Shown in pieces: positions 45,634 to 54,377 of a stretch of 64,000 bases of DNA. The translations under genes were made by a program, and so were the position numbers. Positions within the stretch are counted from its first letter, which is position 1. Each line of letters begins with the position of its first letter. The DNA comes from Sinorhizobium shofinae (GTDB lineage Bacteria; Pseudomonadota; Alphaproteobacteria; Rhizobiales; Rhizobiaceae). The stretch spans positions 62,001 through 126,000 of the forward strand of contig MBFK01000006.1 in the NCBI GenBank assembly GCA_001704765.1. The letters are read 5' to 3'. A model generated the notes under the pieces. The model worked only from the letters and a program-made list of their open reading frames with translations, was not told the DNA's origin and searched no databases.

Positions 45634-47483
45634 GGCATGCGTCCCGGCGCGTGCATGGCGCTGACGGTCACGCCTTGCTCCGCCATGGCGCGCAACTCGG
45701 CGATGTCTGGGACGGCGGGCGGAACTTCCCACTCGCATGTTACGGCGGAGGTGTCGCGCACCGCCAGAACGGCGCAGCGAAGAATGGTTTCACCTGCAGG
45801 AATTGTCGCCCTCAGTTGCGGCACCAGGGTCTTTGCGGCGATCAGGTTGGTATTTGGCGGCGCTTTCTGAGCCAGACCTTGGCGTGCGACCATAGAGCCG
45901 AGGTCGCGGATTCCGGTGAAATCCTCTTCCCCGATGGCATAGGCCGATCCCGCTTCCGAGGAAAGCGTGTCGGCCTCGAAGTCTCGTCTGGCGATCGCAA
46001 AGCCGCCCTCGGCTGTCTCAAGCGGCCTCGGAGTCGTGATCCGGTGCACTCTCACGTGCCATGGCACGGTCGGCAGCAGCCACGTTTCAACGACAACGTC
46101 CGGCCAGGGTGACCACATGGAAAAGAGCACATTGCCGGCAAGCCGTGCCTCTTCATTGGTCTCGCGCACTCGGTAGTGAATACCGTCGTCACTGAAGGCC
46201 AGCATGGAATCGAAGGCCCCGCCGACAAAGGCCCGTTCGTCGCTCTCAACGCTGAAGCCATAGCGCGTCGAATAAGCAAATTTCGCATATTTTTCCGAGC
46301 CGAACCGCATCTGTCGGTTCTCCTGGCCGGAGGAAAGCGCCACGACGTCACCCTTGCAAAGCATCATCACCATGCCCGGATGACGAAGCGCAACCGTGTC
46401 GGAGCGCGGTGAAGGGGGCGTTTCCTTAGAAGTCCAGAACGGATGGTCCTTATCCACTGCGAGCGGCAGAAAGGCCTTGAACGCCCAGTAGGGCGAGCCC
46501 GCCGAATTGTAGTTTTCCGACATCAAGAGGTTCGGGTAGCCGTAACCAATCGACAGTACGCCGTCCCGGTGCGTCATCGGCTTGTCCGCCCACCACCTGA
46601 GGTGGCGAAGGCAAAGGCTTTTGATCTCACCCCAGGGCAGCGCCTCGAGATCGGCGAAGGCAAGCGCCGACCAAAAACCGGCGCAGGCGAAGCGATAGGT
46701 GAGGCTGCGCCCAAAGGGGAGCGTCGCCCCATCCTCGGCGAACCAGTGACGAAAATCCTGAGCAAAGGCGAGGGCGCGCTCGCGATACCGTTTCGCATGA
46801 TCATCTTCGACGAGGCGCGAGTAGATGAGACCATAGAAGTGCATCGCAAAGGGGATGTAGTGGTCGACGCGCCGCACATTGCCGTCGCGATACCATCCAT
46901 CGGCAATGTAGAAGCCGTCGAGCTCGGAGAGATAGGCATTCGTCAGGCTGCGGTCGTATTCGACGTCGAGGCGATCGAGGGCGATGTCGACGAGGATGCG
47001 GAAAAACTTCCAATTGTTGTCGGCATAGTCGAATTTCCGCGCATGGAGCAGATAGGTGACAAGGTTGTCCCGCGCCCGGCCGCTCAGCGGGTCCCACAGT
47101 TTCTCCGGCACCAAGGCGAGGGCGAAGCCGAGGGCGGCGAGTTCGACCATGCGCTGATCGCGGTTGTTGACCTTGCCCCAAAATTCCGGATGGTTCGGAT
47201 CGGTGCCGTTCGCGATGCCTTCGACATAACGGCGCCAATGGGGGAAATCGCCGCCGCCGGCGGTTAACGGCGCAAGGCCCCAAAGAGGCCTCGCGAAACC
47301 TTCGAGATCGGCAGCGGCGCGATCGAAGTGAGCGGCGCCGGCGTCAAGGCGCACCCGCGCATTTCCCTCGGAAAAGTACGGCAACAGCGGATCGAAGAGG
47401 TCTAGCATGGCGCGCCGCATGTCGCTGCGCGTTTCGAGCGGATTGACGGCCAGCGGATTGGCACAGGCGGGATCATAGGTCAT
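45630..47483 (-). CDS. DUF2264 domain-containing protein, putative carbohydrate-active enzyme
   Basis: 617 residues, MTYDPACANPLAVNP at the start. The first 380 residues are an (alpha/alpha)-barrel-like region with LEGFARPLWGLAPL near 53, NNWKFFRILVDIALD near 150 and DGWYRDGNVRRVDHYIPFAM near 190; the C-terminal part is beta-rich (DVVVETWLLPTVPWHVRVH near 490). DUF2264 is found next to polysaccharide-use genes and is considered glycosidase-like. There is no signal peptide, so the substrate must be imported first. The ATG at 47483 overlaps the LacI stop. Confidence 0.88.
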   Translation of the reverse strand: MTYDPACANPLAVNPLETRSDMRRAMLDLFDPLLPYFSEGNARVRLDAGAAHFDRAAADLEGFARPLWGLAPLTAGGGDFPHWRRYVEGIANGTDPNHPEFWGKVNNRDQRMVELAALGFALALVPEKLWDPLSGRARDNLVTYLLHARKFDYADNNWKFFRILVDIALDRLDVEYDRSLTNAYLSELDGFYIADGWYRDGNVRRVDHYIPFAMHFYGLIYSRLVEDDHAKRYRERALAFAQDFRHWFAEDGATLPFGRSLTYRFACAGFWSALAFADLEALPWGEIKSLCLRHLRWWADKPMTHRDGVLSIGYGYPNLLMSENYNSAGSPYWAFKAFLPLAVDKDHPFWTSKETPPSPRSDTVALRHPGMVMMLCKGDVVALSSGQENRQMRFGSEKYAKFAYSTRYGFSVESDERAFVGGAFDSMLAFSDDGIHYRVRETNEEARLAGNVLFSMWSPWPDVVVETWLLPTVPWHVRVHRITTPRPLETAEGGFAIARRDFEADTLSSEAGSAYAIGEEDFTGIRDLGSMVARQGLAQKAPPNTNLIAAKTLVPQLRATIPAGETILRCAVLAVRDTSAVTCEWEVPPAVPDIAELRAMAEQGVTVSAMHAPGRMP

Positions 47484-48508
47484 ATGCGCTGTCTCTCGTC
47501 CAAGGTTCCGCCGGGCACGGGGGCCACCGCGTGAGACACATGCCGGGCGGGTGCGTCCCGATGATGGAGACGGAAGTGCATCATGCCGATCGCCTCGCGA
47601 CCGAGTGCTACGCGGTCGACACGCATCGTCGCAAGCCGTGGATTGGCCATCTCGGCGCAAGGCAGGTCGTCGAAGCCGACGATGGCGAAATCCTCGGGCA
47701 CGCGCCGGCCGATCTCCGTGACCGCTTCGAGAACGCCGACGGCGATAAAGTCGTTCATGCAGAACGCGGCCGAAAGACCCTCGTCCTCGGCGAGCGCGGC
47801 GAGCGTCGCTGCATGTGCCTCGACGCTGGAATTGCTCTCAAAAGGCAGGCGGATGACGCGCCCTTCGCCGCCATCAACCGAAGAGACTGCCGCCTCGAAG
47901 CCGCGAATGCGTTCGCGGATCGTGTGTCGATGCGATCCGGTCAGGTGAAGGATGCGGCGATGGCCGGCATCAAGTAACCTCTGCGTCGCGCGATATGCGC
48001 CGAAGAAGTTCGAGGGTGAGACGCCGTCGAAGCGCATTTGCGTATCGGTGCCATTGACCAGAAGGACAGGGGTGCCATTTTCCTCGAGCCATTTGCAAAG
48101 GGCGTCAGCGGGGTCGATCCCTACCAGGAAGAGCCCTTCTGCCCCGAGGGACTCCAGCTGCTCGCGGACGGTTTCCGGCGTCGCCTTCGCCTCCCTGACG
48201 AGGCGGATATCGAACGGCATGCCCAATTTGGCCGCCTCGGAACGCAGACCCTCGACAATGCCCTCATAGAAGACGCTCAGTCCTCCGGTAACGCCATTGC
48301 TCGCGATCAGAGCCAGCGCTCTCGGGGCCGTCGCCGAAGGGGCCTTTATCGGGTAGCCGAGGTCGCTCGCAACCTGGAGGATTTGCCGGCGCACGTCCTC
48401 GCTGATGCCCGGTTCGTTCGCAAGCACGCGCGAGACGGTGGAAACGGAAACCCCGGCACGGGCGGCGATGTCGGCTTGGCGCAGCCGTTTGGAAGGTGTG
48501 TCAGTCAT
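47480..48508 (-). CDS. LacI family transcriptional regulator
   Basis: 342 residues: N-terminal HTH (RQADIAARAGVSVSTVSRVL, about residues 9-28) and a periplasmic-binding-protein-like effector domain (about 60-335, with GFDDLPCAEMANPRLATMR near 280). It heads the operon with DUF2264, dehydrogenase and isomerase and is divergent from a sugar-binding protein; operator-like palindromes lie in the shared 146-nt region. The start at 48508 fits the family; 42 upstream in-frame codons are rejected as they span the operators. It probably represses both transcripts until a sugar signal binds. Confidence 0.93.
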   Translation of the reverse strand: MTDTPSKRLRQADIAARAGVSVSTVSRVLANEPGISEDVRRQILQVASDLGYPIKAPSATAPRALALIASNGVTGGLSVFYEGIVEGLRSEAAKLGMPFDIRLVREAKATPETVREQLESLGAEGLFLVGIDPADALCKWLEENGTPVLLVNGTDTQMRFDGVSPSNFFGAYRATQRLLDAGHRRILHLTGSHRHTIRERIRGFEAAVSSVDGGEGRVIRLPFESNSSVEAHAATLAALAEDEGLSAAFCMNDFIAVGVLEAVTEIGRRVPEDFAIVGFDDLPCAEMANPRLATMRVDRVALGREAIGMMHFRLHHRDAPARHVSHAVAPVPGGTLDERQRI

Positions 48509-48542
48509 TGCGCAAACATTGCGCAATCCATGCAAATTTGCA
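48506..48542. promoter_or_regulatory. operator-like repeats for the LacI regulator
   Basis: CATTGCGCAA occurs twice in tandem with an 11-nt period (48506-48515, 48517-48526); the second copy is part of the perfect palindrome ATTGCGCAAT (48518-48527). A separate 12-bp perfect palindrome TGCAAATTTGCA lies at 48531-48542. The first copy overlaps the LacI start codon. Further TTGCA motifs lie near 48560 and 48577. LacI-family proteins bind such symmetric A/T-flanked sites; assignment is inference. Confidence 0.55.
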
Positions 48543-48654
48543 AGACAAAAACAAATTCTTGCAAAATGTAGTTTCTTGCATAAGCTTTCTGCGAAATTGG
48601 TTCCGCCGCGCGCTGGAGGATTAGCGCGAGGCAAATAACGACTGGAGGAACGGC

Positions 48655-49944
48655 ATGCTACTCAATCGACGCACATTCCTGCTCGGCTCGGCGGGCACGG
48701 CCGCCGGCATCGCGCTTGGTGGCGCAACGTCATCTTTCGCGGCCGAAAACGTGCAGCTCCGCGCCATGTGGTGGGGGTCTAATGATCGCTCGAAGCGAAC
48801 GCTGAGTGTTGCCAAGCTCTTCCAGGAGAAGAATCCCGATGTATCGGTTGTCGGCGAGAGCCTGAGTGGCGACGGATATTGGACCAAGCTGGCGACCCAG
48901 ATGGCCGGCCGCGCGATCGCAGACGTTTTCCAGCTCGAGCCGAGCACGATTTCCGATTATTCCAAGCGCGGCGCCTGTCTCGCCCTCGACCCGTTCATCC
49001 CATCGACATTGGACGTGGATGCCTTCGGCAAGGATGTGCTGAAGCTGACGACCGTGGACGGGAAACTCTGGGGCGTCGGGCTCGGCCTGAACTCCTTCGC
49101 ATTGTTCTATGACGCCGACGCCTTTGCGAAAGCAGGAATGACGCCTCCCGGGGTCGATACCACCTGGTCAGAATACGCCGACATCGCGATCGAGATGACC
49201 AAGGCCGCCGGCAAGAAGAACGTCTGGGGCGGGCCATACGGGGCCCGCTATGCCTATGTCTTCGACGCGTGGCTCAGGCAGCGCGGAAGCAGCCTCTACA
49301 CGGAGAGCGGCCTGGGCTTCGGCGTCGATGAAGCGAAGGAGTGGTATGCGTATTGGGAGGATCTGCGCAAACGCGGCGGCACGGTCGGCGCTGATATTCA
49401 GACACTCGACCAGAACACCATCGACACGAATTGCCTGTCGCTCGGCTATTCGGCCATGGGTATGGCCTATTCCAATCAGATGGTTGGCTATCAGCTCATC
49501 ATGAAGAGCAAACTCGGCATCGGCATGTTGCCGCGTGCGGAGAAGGGCGGGCCCTCCGGCCATTATTATCGTCCGGCATTGATCTGGAGCATCGGCGCGA
49601 CGACCAAGCATGGCGAGGAAGCCGCGCGCTTCATCAATTTCTTCGTCAACGACCCGGAAGCCGGCAAGATCCTCGGCGTCGAGCGCGGCGTGCCGATGTC
49701 GCCCAAGGTGCGCGAGGCAATCCTGCCGTCGCTCAACCCGACGGAAACGGAAACGGTAAAATACATCAACGCGCTCAAGGACCAGGTGGGCAGCTATCCG
49801 GCTCCCGCACCCCTCGGGTCGACGGAGTTCGATCAGCGGGTGCTTCGCCCGATCGCAGACGAACTGGCCTTCGAACGGGTTTCGATCGCGGACGCGGCTA
49901 CGCGTTTGGTCGAAGAGGGTAAGGCTACGGTTCGCGCCGGCTGA
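48655..49944 (+). CDS. ABC transporter extracellular sugar-binding protein (family 1), Tat-type signal
   Basis: 429 residues. The N-terminus MLLNRRTFLLGSAGTAAGIA has a twin-arginine motif followed by a hydrophobic stretch and AXA-type cleavage near 30, so it is probably Tat exported. The mature protein is a family-1 (UgpB/MalE-like) binding protein: WGSNDRSKRTL near 42, LYDADAFAKAGM and ARFINFFVNDPEAGKILG near 325. CTGGAGGA precedes the start. Permease genes that normally follow such genes are missing; only a relic of an unrelated ABC ATPase lies downstream. Confidence 0.9.
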   Translation: MLLNRRTFLLGSAGTAAGIALGGATSSFAAENVQLRAMWWGSNDRSKRTLSVAKLFQEKNPDVSVVGESLSGDGYWTKLATQMAGRAIADVFQLEPSTISDYSKRGACLALDPFIPSTLDVDAFGKDVLKLTTVDGKLWGVGLGLNSFALFYDADAFAKAGMTPPGVDTTWSEYADIAIEMTKAAGKKNVWGGPYGARYAYVFDAWLRQRGSSLYTESGLGFGVDEAKEWYAYWEDLRKRGGTVGADIQTLDQNTIDTNCLSLGYSAMGMAYSNQMVGYQLIMKSKLGIGMLPRAEKGGPSGHYYRPALIWSIGATTKHGEEAARFINFFVNDPEAGKILGVERGVPMSPKVREAILPSLNPTETETVKYINALKDQVGSYPAPAPLGSTEFDQRVLRPIADELAFERVSIADAATRLVEEGKATVRAG

Positions 49945-50129
49945 CACCTGCCAGCTCGGATAGTCTCTTTGGCGGGCTGTCGGCTGCGGTTTATCGACGG
50001 CGGATCGGGGCAGATCGCTCCGGCCGTCGTGCGTTCGGCTCGTTCACTGTTCGCCGCCAGTCTCCCTCCAGGCTGACAGCCAATCGTTGAAGGCGACCGA
50101 TGGCGGGGTCCCCGCCGAGATCGAGATCT

Positions 50130-50352
50130 CACGACCTCAATCAGGCAAATGGCGATCGCCGACGGGATCGTGCTCATGACAAGGGGCGAGATATGTTTTA
50201 CCGGCGATGCAGCATCACTTGCGCAAACCGGACTGATAGAGGAGGCCTTCCAGGTCGAGGGCGAATTCATGGTTCCGCCAACGGACGGCAGTCCACCTCA
50301 TTTTCAAGTCCGAATCACAGGCCGCAACGATTCAGCGGCTGCTGCTGCTTGA
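50130..50352 (+). pseudogene. relic: C-terminal end of a FecE/FhuC-type ABC ATPase
   Basis: The end of an iron-chelate-type ABC ATPase is recognisable: HDLNQA (the H-loop region, near 50130) is followed, after one extra A that shifts the frame, by MAIADGIVLMTRGEICFTGD and LIEEAFQVEGEFM. The Walker A, Walker B and signature parts are absent, and upstream sequence is unrelated. It cannot encode a working ATPase. It suggests deletion or rearrangement between the sugar-binding gene and a lost siderophore transport locus. Confidence 0.75.
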
Positions 50353-50427
50353 GAGTAGTCCTGCCTCAGCCGAGCTGAAAAGTGCCACTTCGGGGCAGCC
50401 CAAAAAACCTGCGGTGATGAGATCTGC

Positions 50428-50982
50428 TTATGCCTGGAGGCGGGTGAGGAACTGGGCGAAGACCATCGTGCCTTCCGGCCACGGACCGTGGCCGGATTCG
50501 GCATTGATGTGTCCGGCCTCACCGGCATCGATGAGAAGCGATCCCCAGGCATTGGCAATATCGCCCGCCTGTTCGTAGGAGCCGAACGGATCGTTGCGAC
50601 TGGCGATCACGAGCGAAGGAAAGGGCAGCGGGTCACGCGGATAGGGCCCGAAGGTCATCAGATGCTTTGGGCGGATATTGGGATTGGCGACGTCGGGCGG
50701 GGCCACGAAAAAAGCACCCGCGATCTTCTTCTCGCAATGCGGGAGCGCGTGAACCGCGGTGGCGATGCCCAGAGAGTGGGCGACGATCACGACCGGTTTC
50801 GTTGCGGCATCGACCTCTTCGACCATGCGCGCCACCCAATCCTCGCGCACCGGCTTCGACCACTCCGCCTGCACGACGCGACGCGCGGTCGACAGCTTCC
50901 GCTCCCAGCGGCTTTGCCAATGGTCCGGCCCGGAATTGGTATAGCCCGGAACGATCAGGATATGCGCTTCTGAAACCTTCAT
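50428..50982 (-). CDS. RBBP9/YdeN family serine hydrolase
   Basis: 184 residues of the alpha/beta-hydrolase fold: opening MKVSEAHILIVPGYTNSGPD, nucleophile elbow AHSLG with Ser near residue 75, Asp in ASRNDPFGSYEQAG near 127 and His in GHINAESGHGPWPEG near 155. The substrate is unknown. Start at 50982 is the family N-terminus; a longer open frame upstream overlaps the divergent gene and is rejected. Confidence 0.88.
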   Translation of the reverse strand: MKVSEAHILIVPGYTNSGPDHWQSRWERKLSTARRVVQAEWSKPVREDWVARMVEEVDAATKPVVIVAHSLGIATAVHALPHCEKKIAGAFFVAPPDVANPNIRPKHLMTFGPYPRDPLPFPSLVIASRNDPFGSYEQAGDIANAWGSLLIDAGEAGHINAESGHGPWPEGTMVFAQFLTRLQA

Positions 50983-51143
50983 GATCGCCGCGATTTGGCG
51001 ACGAAAAGAGCCGAAGTCAAGGCACAGGCGACAAGGGGTGCATTTTCTGTATAATCCGAGGTGGCGGCCGCGGTTCGCAACGGCCATTTTTTCGCCGCCG
51101 CTGCGGATCCATGGCTGCTCTGGTTCGTTGAGGAGTGTGAGCC

Positions 51144-51953
51144 ATGACAACCTTCCATGTCCTCTCGGGAGCGAACGAAAGCGCCGTTCATCCCGAGATA
51201 CGAAAGATTGGCATTGCAGATGTGTTCGATGCGCTGCGTCGCGGGTTTGATGACTTCCGCGAGAAGCCGTCGCATTATGTTTTTCTGTGTCTCATCTATC
51301 CTGTTGCCGGCGTCGTGCTGATGACCTGGAGCGCGGGGGCGAACATGCTGCCGTTGCTCTATCCGCTCGCATCCGGCTTTGCCCTCATCGGGCCTGTCGC
51401 GGCCATCGGTCTCTATGAGATAAGCCGGCGCCGCGAACTCGGCATGGATGCGTCCTGGCCGCATGCGCTGCGACTGCACCGCAATCCGGCAATTCCGTCG
51501 ATCCTGGCGGTGGCGGCCCTGTTGTTCGTCATTTTCGTCGTCTGGCTCCTGGTCGCCCAGGGCCTTTACATAACGATGTTCGGCACGACTCCGCCGAACT
51601 CCATTACCGAATTCTGGAATGGCATCATCAGTACCGAGCAGGGCTGGAACCTGATCCTTGTCGGCAACGCCGTCGGGTTCGTCTTTGCGGTGATCGTGCT
51701 GTCGATCAGCGTCATCACCTTCCCGCTGCTGCTCGACAGGGATGTCGGCGCCTTCACGGCGATCGAGACCTCGATACGAGCGACCCTCGCGAATCCAGTG
51801 CCGGTCGCTTTGTGGGGGCTCATCATTGCCGCTGGTCTGGTGATCGGGTCGATCCCGGTCTTTGTCGGCCTGGCGCTGATCATCCCGATCTTCGGCCACG
51901 CCACCTGGCATCTTTATCGCAAGATCGTGGAGCCGGCTAAGCCGGTCCGCTAG
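51144..51953 (+). CDS. DUF2189 domain-containing membrane protein
   Basis: 269 residues with about six membrane helices; the DUF2189 core is visible in ALRRGFDDFREKPSHYVFLC near 31, GFALIGPVAAIGLYEISRRR near 76 and VISVITFPLLLDRD region near 192. These proteins resemble cytochrome-oxidase subunit I-like folds by annotation but have no proven role. TGAGCC precedes the start. It ends at the 37-bp palindromic terminator shared with the PilZ gene. Confidence 0.88.
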   Translation: MTTFHVLSGANESAVHPEIRKIGIADVFDALRRGFDDFREKPSHYVFLCLIYPVAGVVLMTWSAGANMLPLLYPLASGFALIGPVAAIGLYEISRRRELGMDASWPHALRLHRNPAIPSILAVAALLFVIFVVWLLVAQGLYITMFGTTPPNSITEFWNGIISTEQGWNLILVGNAVGFVFAVIVLSISVITFPLLLDRDVGAFTAIETSIRATLANPVPVALWGLIIAAGLVIGSIPVFVGLALIIPIFGHATWHLYRKIVEPAKPVR

Positions 51954-51958
51954 GCGGC

Positions 51959-51995
51959 AACAATGACGGCCGGCCATTGGCCGGCCGTCATTGTT
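51959..51995. terminator. 37-bp perfect palindrome, bidirectional terminator
   Basis: AACAATGACGGCCGGCCA at 51959-51976 is the exact reverse complement of 51978-51995, with one base between. It lies precisely between the convergent DUF2189 and PilZ genes. Being AT-tailed on both sides (AACAAT and ATTGTT), it can terminate in both directions. Confidence 0.85.
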
Positions 51996-51998
51996 CGG

Positions 51999-52304
51999 CT
52001 ATCGGAAAAATTTGTAGTAGGACGAGATTTGCGCGGCCGTATTCGATGACAGCTTAAGCTTAATGCCGATCCTGTCGCCGCGGCACCAGCGCACCATACC
52101 GGTGAGGAAGCCAAGCTCCTCGCTGCGGATCGTTACTTCCTGACCCGTCCGGGCGCCGATATCGAACAGCAGCTGAAAGCAGATTCCTTCGTCGGAAAGA
52201 TCCTTCACGATGCCGTTGCTCGACCCGGTCTTGCTGGTGACCGTGCCGGTTATCTTCGTGTCAGTGCGCGCGGACGTGCGCTGAACGCTCTCCCTATACG
52301 CCAT
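51999..52304 (-). CDS. PilZ domain protein
   Basis: 101 residues forming a single PilZ barrel: an N-terminal RESVQRTSARTDTKITG with basic residues before the domain and DLSDEGICFQL near residue 37, the D/NxSxxG motif; VRWCRGDRIGIKL lies near 70. PilZ domains bind cyclic di-GMP through an RxxxR motif and D/NxSxxG. Here the N-terminal Arg pair is spaced differently (RTSARTDTK), so c-di-GMP binding is likely but not certain. A frameshifted GGDEF cyclase is elsewhere in the window. Confidence 0.85.
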   Translation of the reverse strand: MAYRESVQRTSARTDTKITGTVTSKTGSSNGIVKDLSDEGICFQLLFDIGARTGQEVTIRSEELGFLTGMVRWCRGDRIGIKLKLSSNTAAQISSYYKFFR

Positions 52305-52366
52305 GGCTTCCTCGAAACCTGATTGCTACAGAGCTCAGATTCCATGCGAGAGCTGAAGGGCCCGCT

Positions 52367-52407
52367 AAAAAAAATGCCCGCATTTGAAGCAGGCGCTCAA
52401 ATGCGGG
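52367..52407 (-). terminator. rho-independent terminator of purB
   Basis: On the minus strand an 11-bp perfect stem (52377-52387 with 52397-52407) is followed by eight T (complement of A at 52367-52374). It lies 55 nt beyond the purB stop. Confidence 0.9.
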
Positions 52408-52461
52408 TCGATTCCATGCTCAGAACGCTTTCGCGCCGCCGGCGGCACGCGGGGAGGCGGC

Positions 52462-53769
52462 TCAGACCGTGCCGAAAACTCGGCGGAAAATCGTGTCGAC
52501 GTGCTTGGTGTGATAACCGAGATCGAACTTCTCGCGAAGATCCTCTTCCGAGAGCGCCGCACGTACTTCCTGGTCCGCCAGCAGTTCTTGGAGGAAATCC
52601 TTGCCTTCCTCCCACACCTTCATGGCGTTGCGCTGAACGAGGCGATAGGCGTCCTCGCGAGAAACGCCGGCCTGGGTGAGGGCGAGAAGCACCCGCTGCG
52701 AATGAACAAGCCCGCGGAACTTGTTCAGGTTCTTCATCATGTTCTCCGGATAGACGAGGAGCTTGTCGACGACGCCGGTCAGCCGCGCTAGCGCGAAATC
52801 GAGCGTCACGGTCGCGTCCGGTCCGATCATCCGTTCGACCGAGGAATGCGAAATATCGCGCTCATGCCAGAGGGCAACGTTTTCCATCGCCGGAACGACG
52901 AATGCACGAACCATGCGGGCAAGGCCCGTCAGATTTTCCGTCAGCACCGGATTGCGCTTGTGCGGCATGGCTGATGAGCCCTTCTGGCCAGGCGAGAAAT
53001 ACTCCTCCGCCTCCAGCACTTCGGTTCGCTGCAAGTGGCGGATTTCCGTCGAAAGACGCTCGATCGAAGAGGCGATGACGCCGAGAGTGGCGAAGTACGT
53101 GGCATGCCGGTCGCGCGGGATCACCTGGGTGGAGACCGGCTCCGGCTTCAGCCCGAGTGCTTCTGCGACATGTTCCTCAACCCGCGGATCAATGTTGGCG
53201 AAGGTGCCGACGGCACCGGATATCGCGCAGGTCGCAATCTCTTCGCGGGCGGCGAGAAGGCGCTGCTTGCAGCGGTCGAATTCCGCATAGGCGAGCGCCA
53301 GCTTGACACCGAAAGTGGTGGGCTCCGCATGGATGCCGTGCGAGCGGCCGATCGTCACCGTGTCCTTGTGTTCGAAAGCGCGGCGCTTGAGGGCTTCGAG
53401 CAGCCTGTTGAGGTCGGCGAGCAGGAGATCCGTGGCGCGGACGAGCTGCACGTTGAAGCAGGTGTCGAGCACGTCGGACGAGGTCATGCCCTGGTGCACG
53501 AAACGGCTGTCCGGGCCGACGAATTCCGCAAGATGGGTGAGGAACGCGATGACGTCGTGCTTGGTGACCGCCTCGATCTCGTCGATGCGCGCCACATCAA
53601 ACTTTGCCGCGCCGCCCTTTTCCCAGATGGTCTTGGCCGCTTCCTTGGGGATCACACCGATTTCGGCTAGCGCGTCGCAAGCGTGCGCCTCGATCTCGAA
53701 CCAGATGCGGAACTTCGTTTCCGGAGACCAGATGGCCACCATTTCCGGCCGGGAGTAACGGGGGATCAT
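52462..53769 (-). CDS. purB: adenylosuccinate lyase PurB
   Basis: Cleaves SAICAR and adenylosuccinate in purine synthesis. 435 residues starting MIPRYSRPEMVAIW; fumarase/aspartase-superfamily signature GSSAMPHKRNP near 263, catalytic His in HGIHAEPTTFG near 141 and SSDVLDTC near 98. The start at 53769 matches family N-termini. Strong terminator downstream; upstream gene is a membrane protein on the same strand 68 nt away. Confidence 0.97.
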   Translation of the reverse strand: MIPRYSRPEMVAIWSPETKFRIWFEIEAHACDALAEIGVIPKEAAKTIWEKGGAAKFDVARIDEIEAVTKHDVIAFLTHLAEFVGPDSRFVHQGMTSSDVLDTCFNVQLVRATDLLLADLNRLLEALKRRAFEHKDTVTIGRSHGIHAEPTTFGVKLALAYAEFDRCKQRLLAAREEIATCAISGAVGTFANIDPRVEEHVAEALGLKPEPVSTQVIPRDRHATYFATLGVIASSIERLSTEIRHLQRTEVLEAEEYFSPGQKGSSAMPHKRNPVLTENLTGLARMVRAFVVPAMENVALWHERDISHSSVERMIGPDATVTLDFALARLTGVVDKLLVYPENMMKNLNKFRGLVHSQRVLLALTQAGVSREDAYRLVQRNAMKVWEEGKDFLQELLADQEVRAALSEEDLREKFDLGYHTKHVDTIFRRVFGTV

Positions 53770-53837
53770 GAGCTCTATGCTTTCATTTCAGTGGAGGATG
53801 GCTGTGCCTCTATCAAAGATGGGACGGAAGCTCAACG

Positions 53838-54377
53838 TTATTGCGGACGCGCCAGCCCTAGGCTCGCCAACAGGAGGGCGATAGCCCCGATGGGCAGGTA
53901 TAGTCTGACCCCCAGCACCAGGAACTGGTAGTAAGCGGAGAGCGACGTGAACAGCGCCTGGAAGAACCAGACGCGCGAGCCCGTGGCCGCATGCCACTGC
54001 GAATAGAAGAGCCGATAATCGAGGGCAAAGAGCAGCGCCGTTACTCCGATGGTGCCGGCGACCAGGCACAGGAGATAGGCCGCAAAGCGCGTTTCGATGG
54101 TGCGATCCTGCACGATGCAGCGGCCCGCGAAAAGCGAAAGAGGCCAAGCGATGAGGCCGCCGAAGGCATAGAGCAGCAGGATGCTGTCGAGGTGGAATGT
54201 TGCGTCATGCTCACGCAGCCAGAGCGCGTACCAGGCCGAAAACGTCATCGCCAGCCCCCAGGCAGGCCCACCCACGAATGTTTCGCGCCACGACGGAATG
54301 GCACTAAGGAAGCGCACACGTGTCGCACGACTGGCAGGCGCGAACCCGCCCAGGCGGGCGTCCGGCTCCTCTTTCAT
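53838..54377 (-). CDS. hypothetical membrane protein
   Basis: 179 residues with four likely membrane helices (about 38-54, 64-84, 95-117, 150-175) and a 35-residue basic N-terminus. RxxD-like charged loops lie between helices. It overlaps the stop of the DUF2259 gene by 4 nt (ATGA), so it is co-translated with it. No family recognised. Confidence 0.78.
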   Translation of the reverse strand: MKEEPDARLGGFAPASRATRVRFLSAIPSWRETFVGGPAWGLAMTFSAWYALWLREHDATFHLDSILLLYAFGGLIAWPLSLFAGRCIVQDRTIETRFAAYLLCLVAGTIGVTALLFALDYRLFYSQWHAATGSRVWFFQALFTSLSAYYQFLVLGVRLYLPIGAIALLLASLGLARPQ

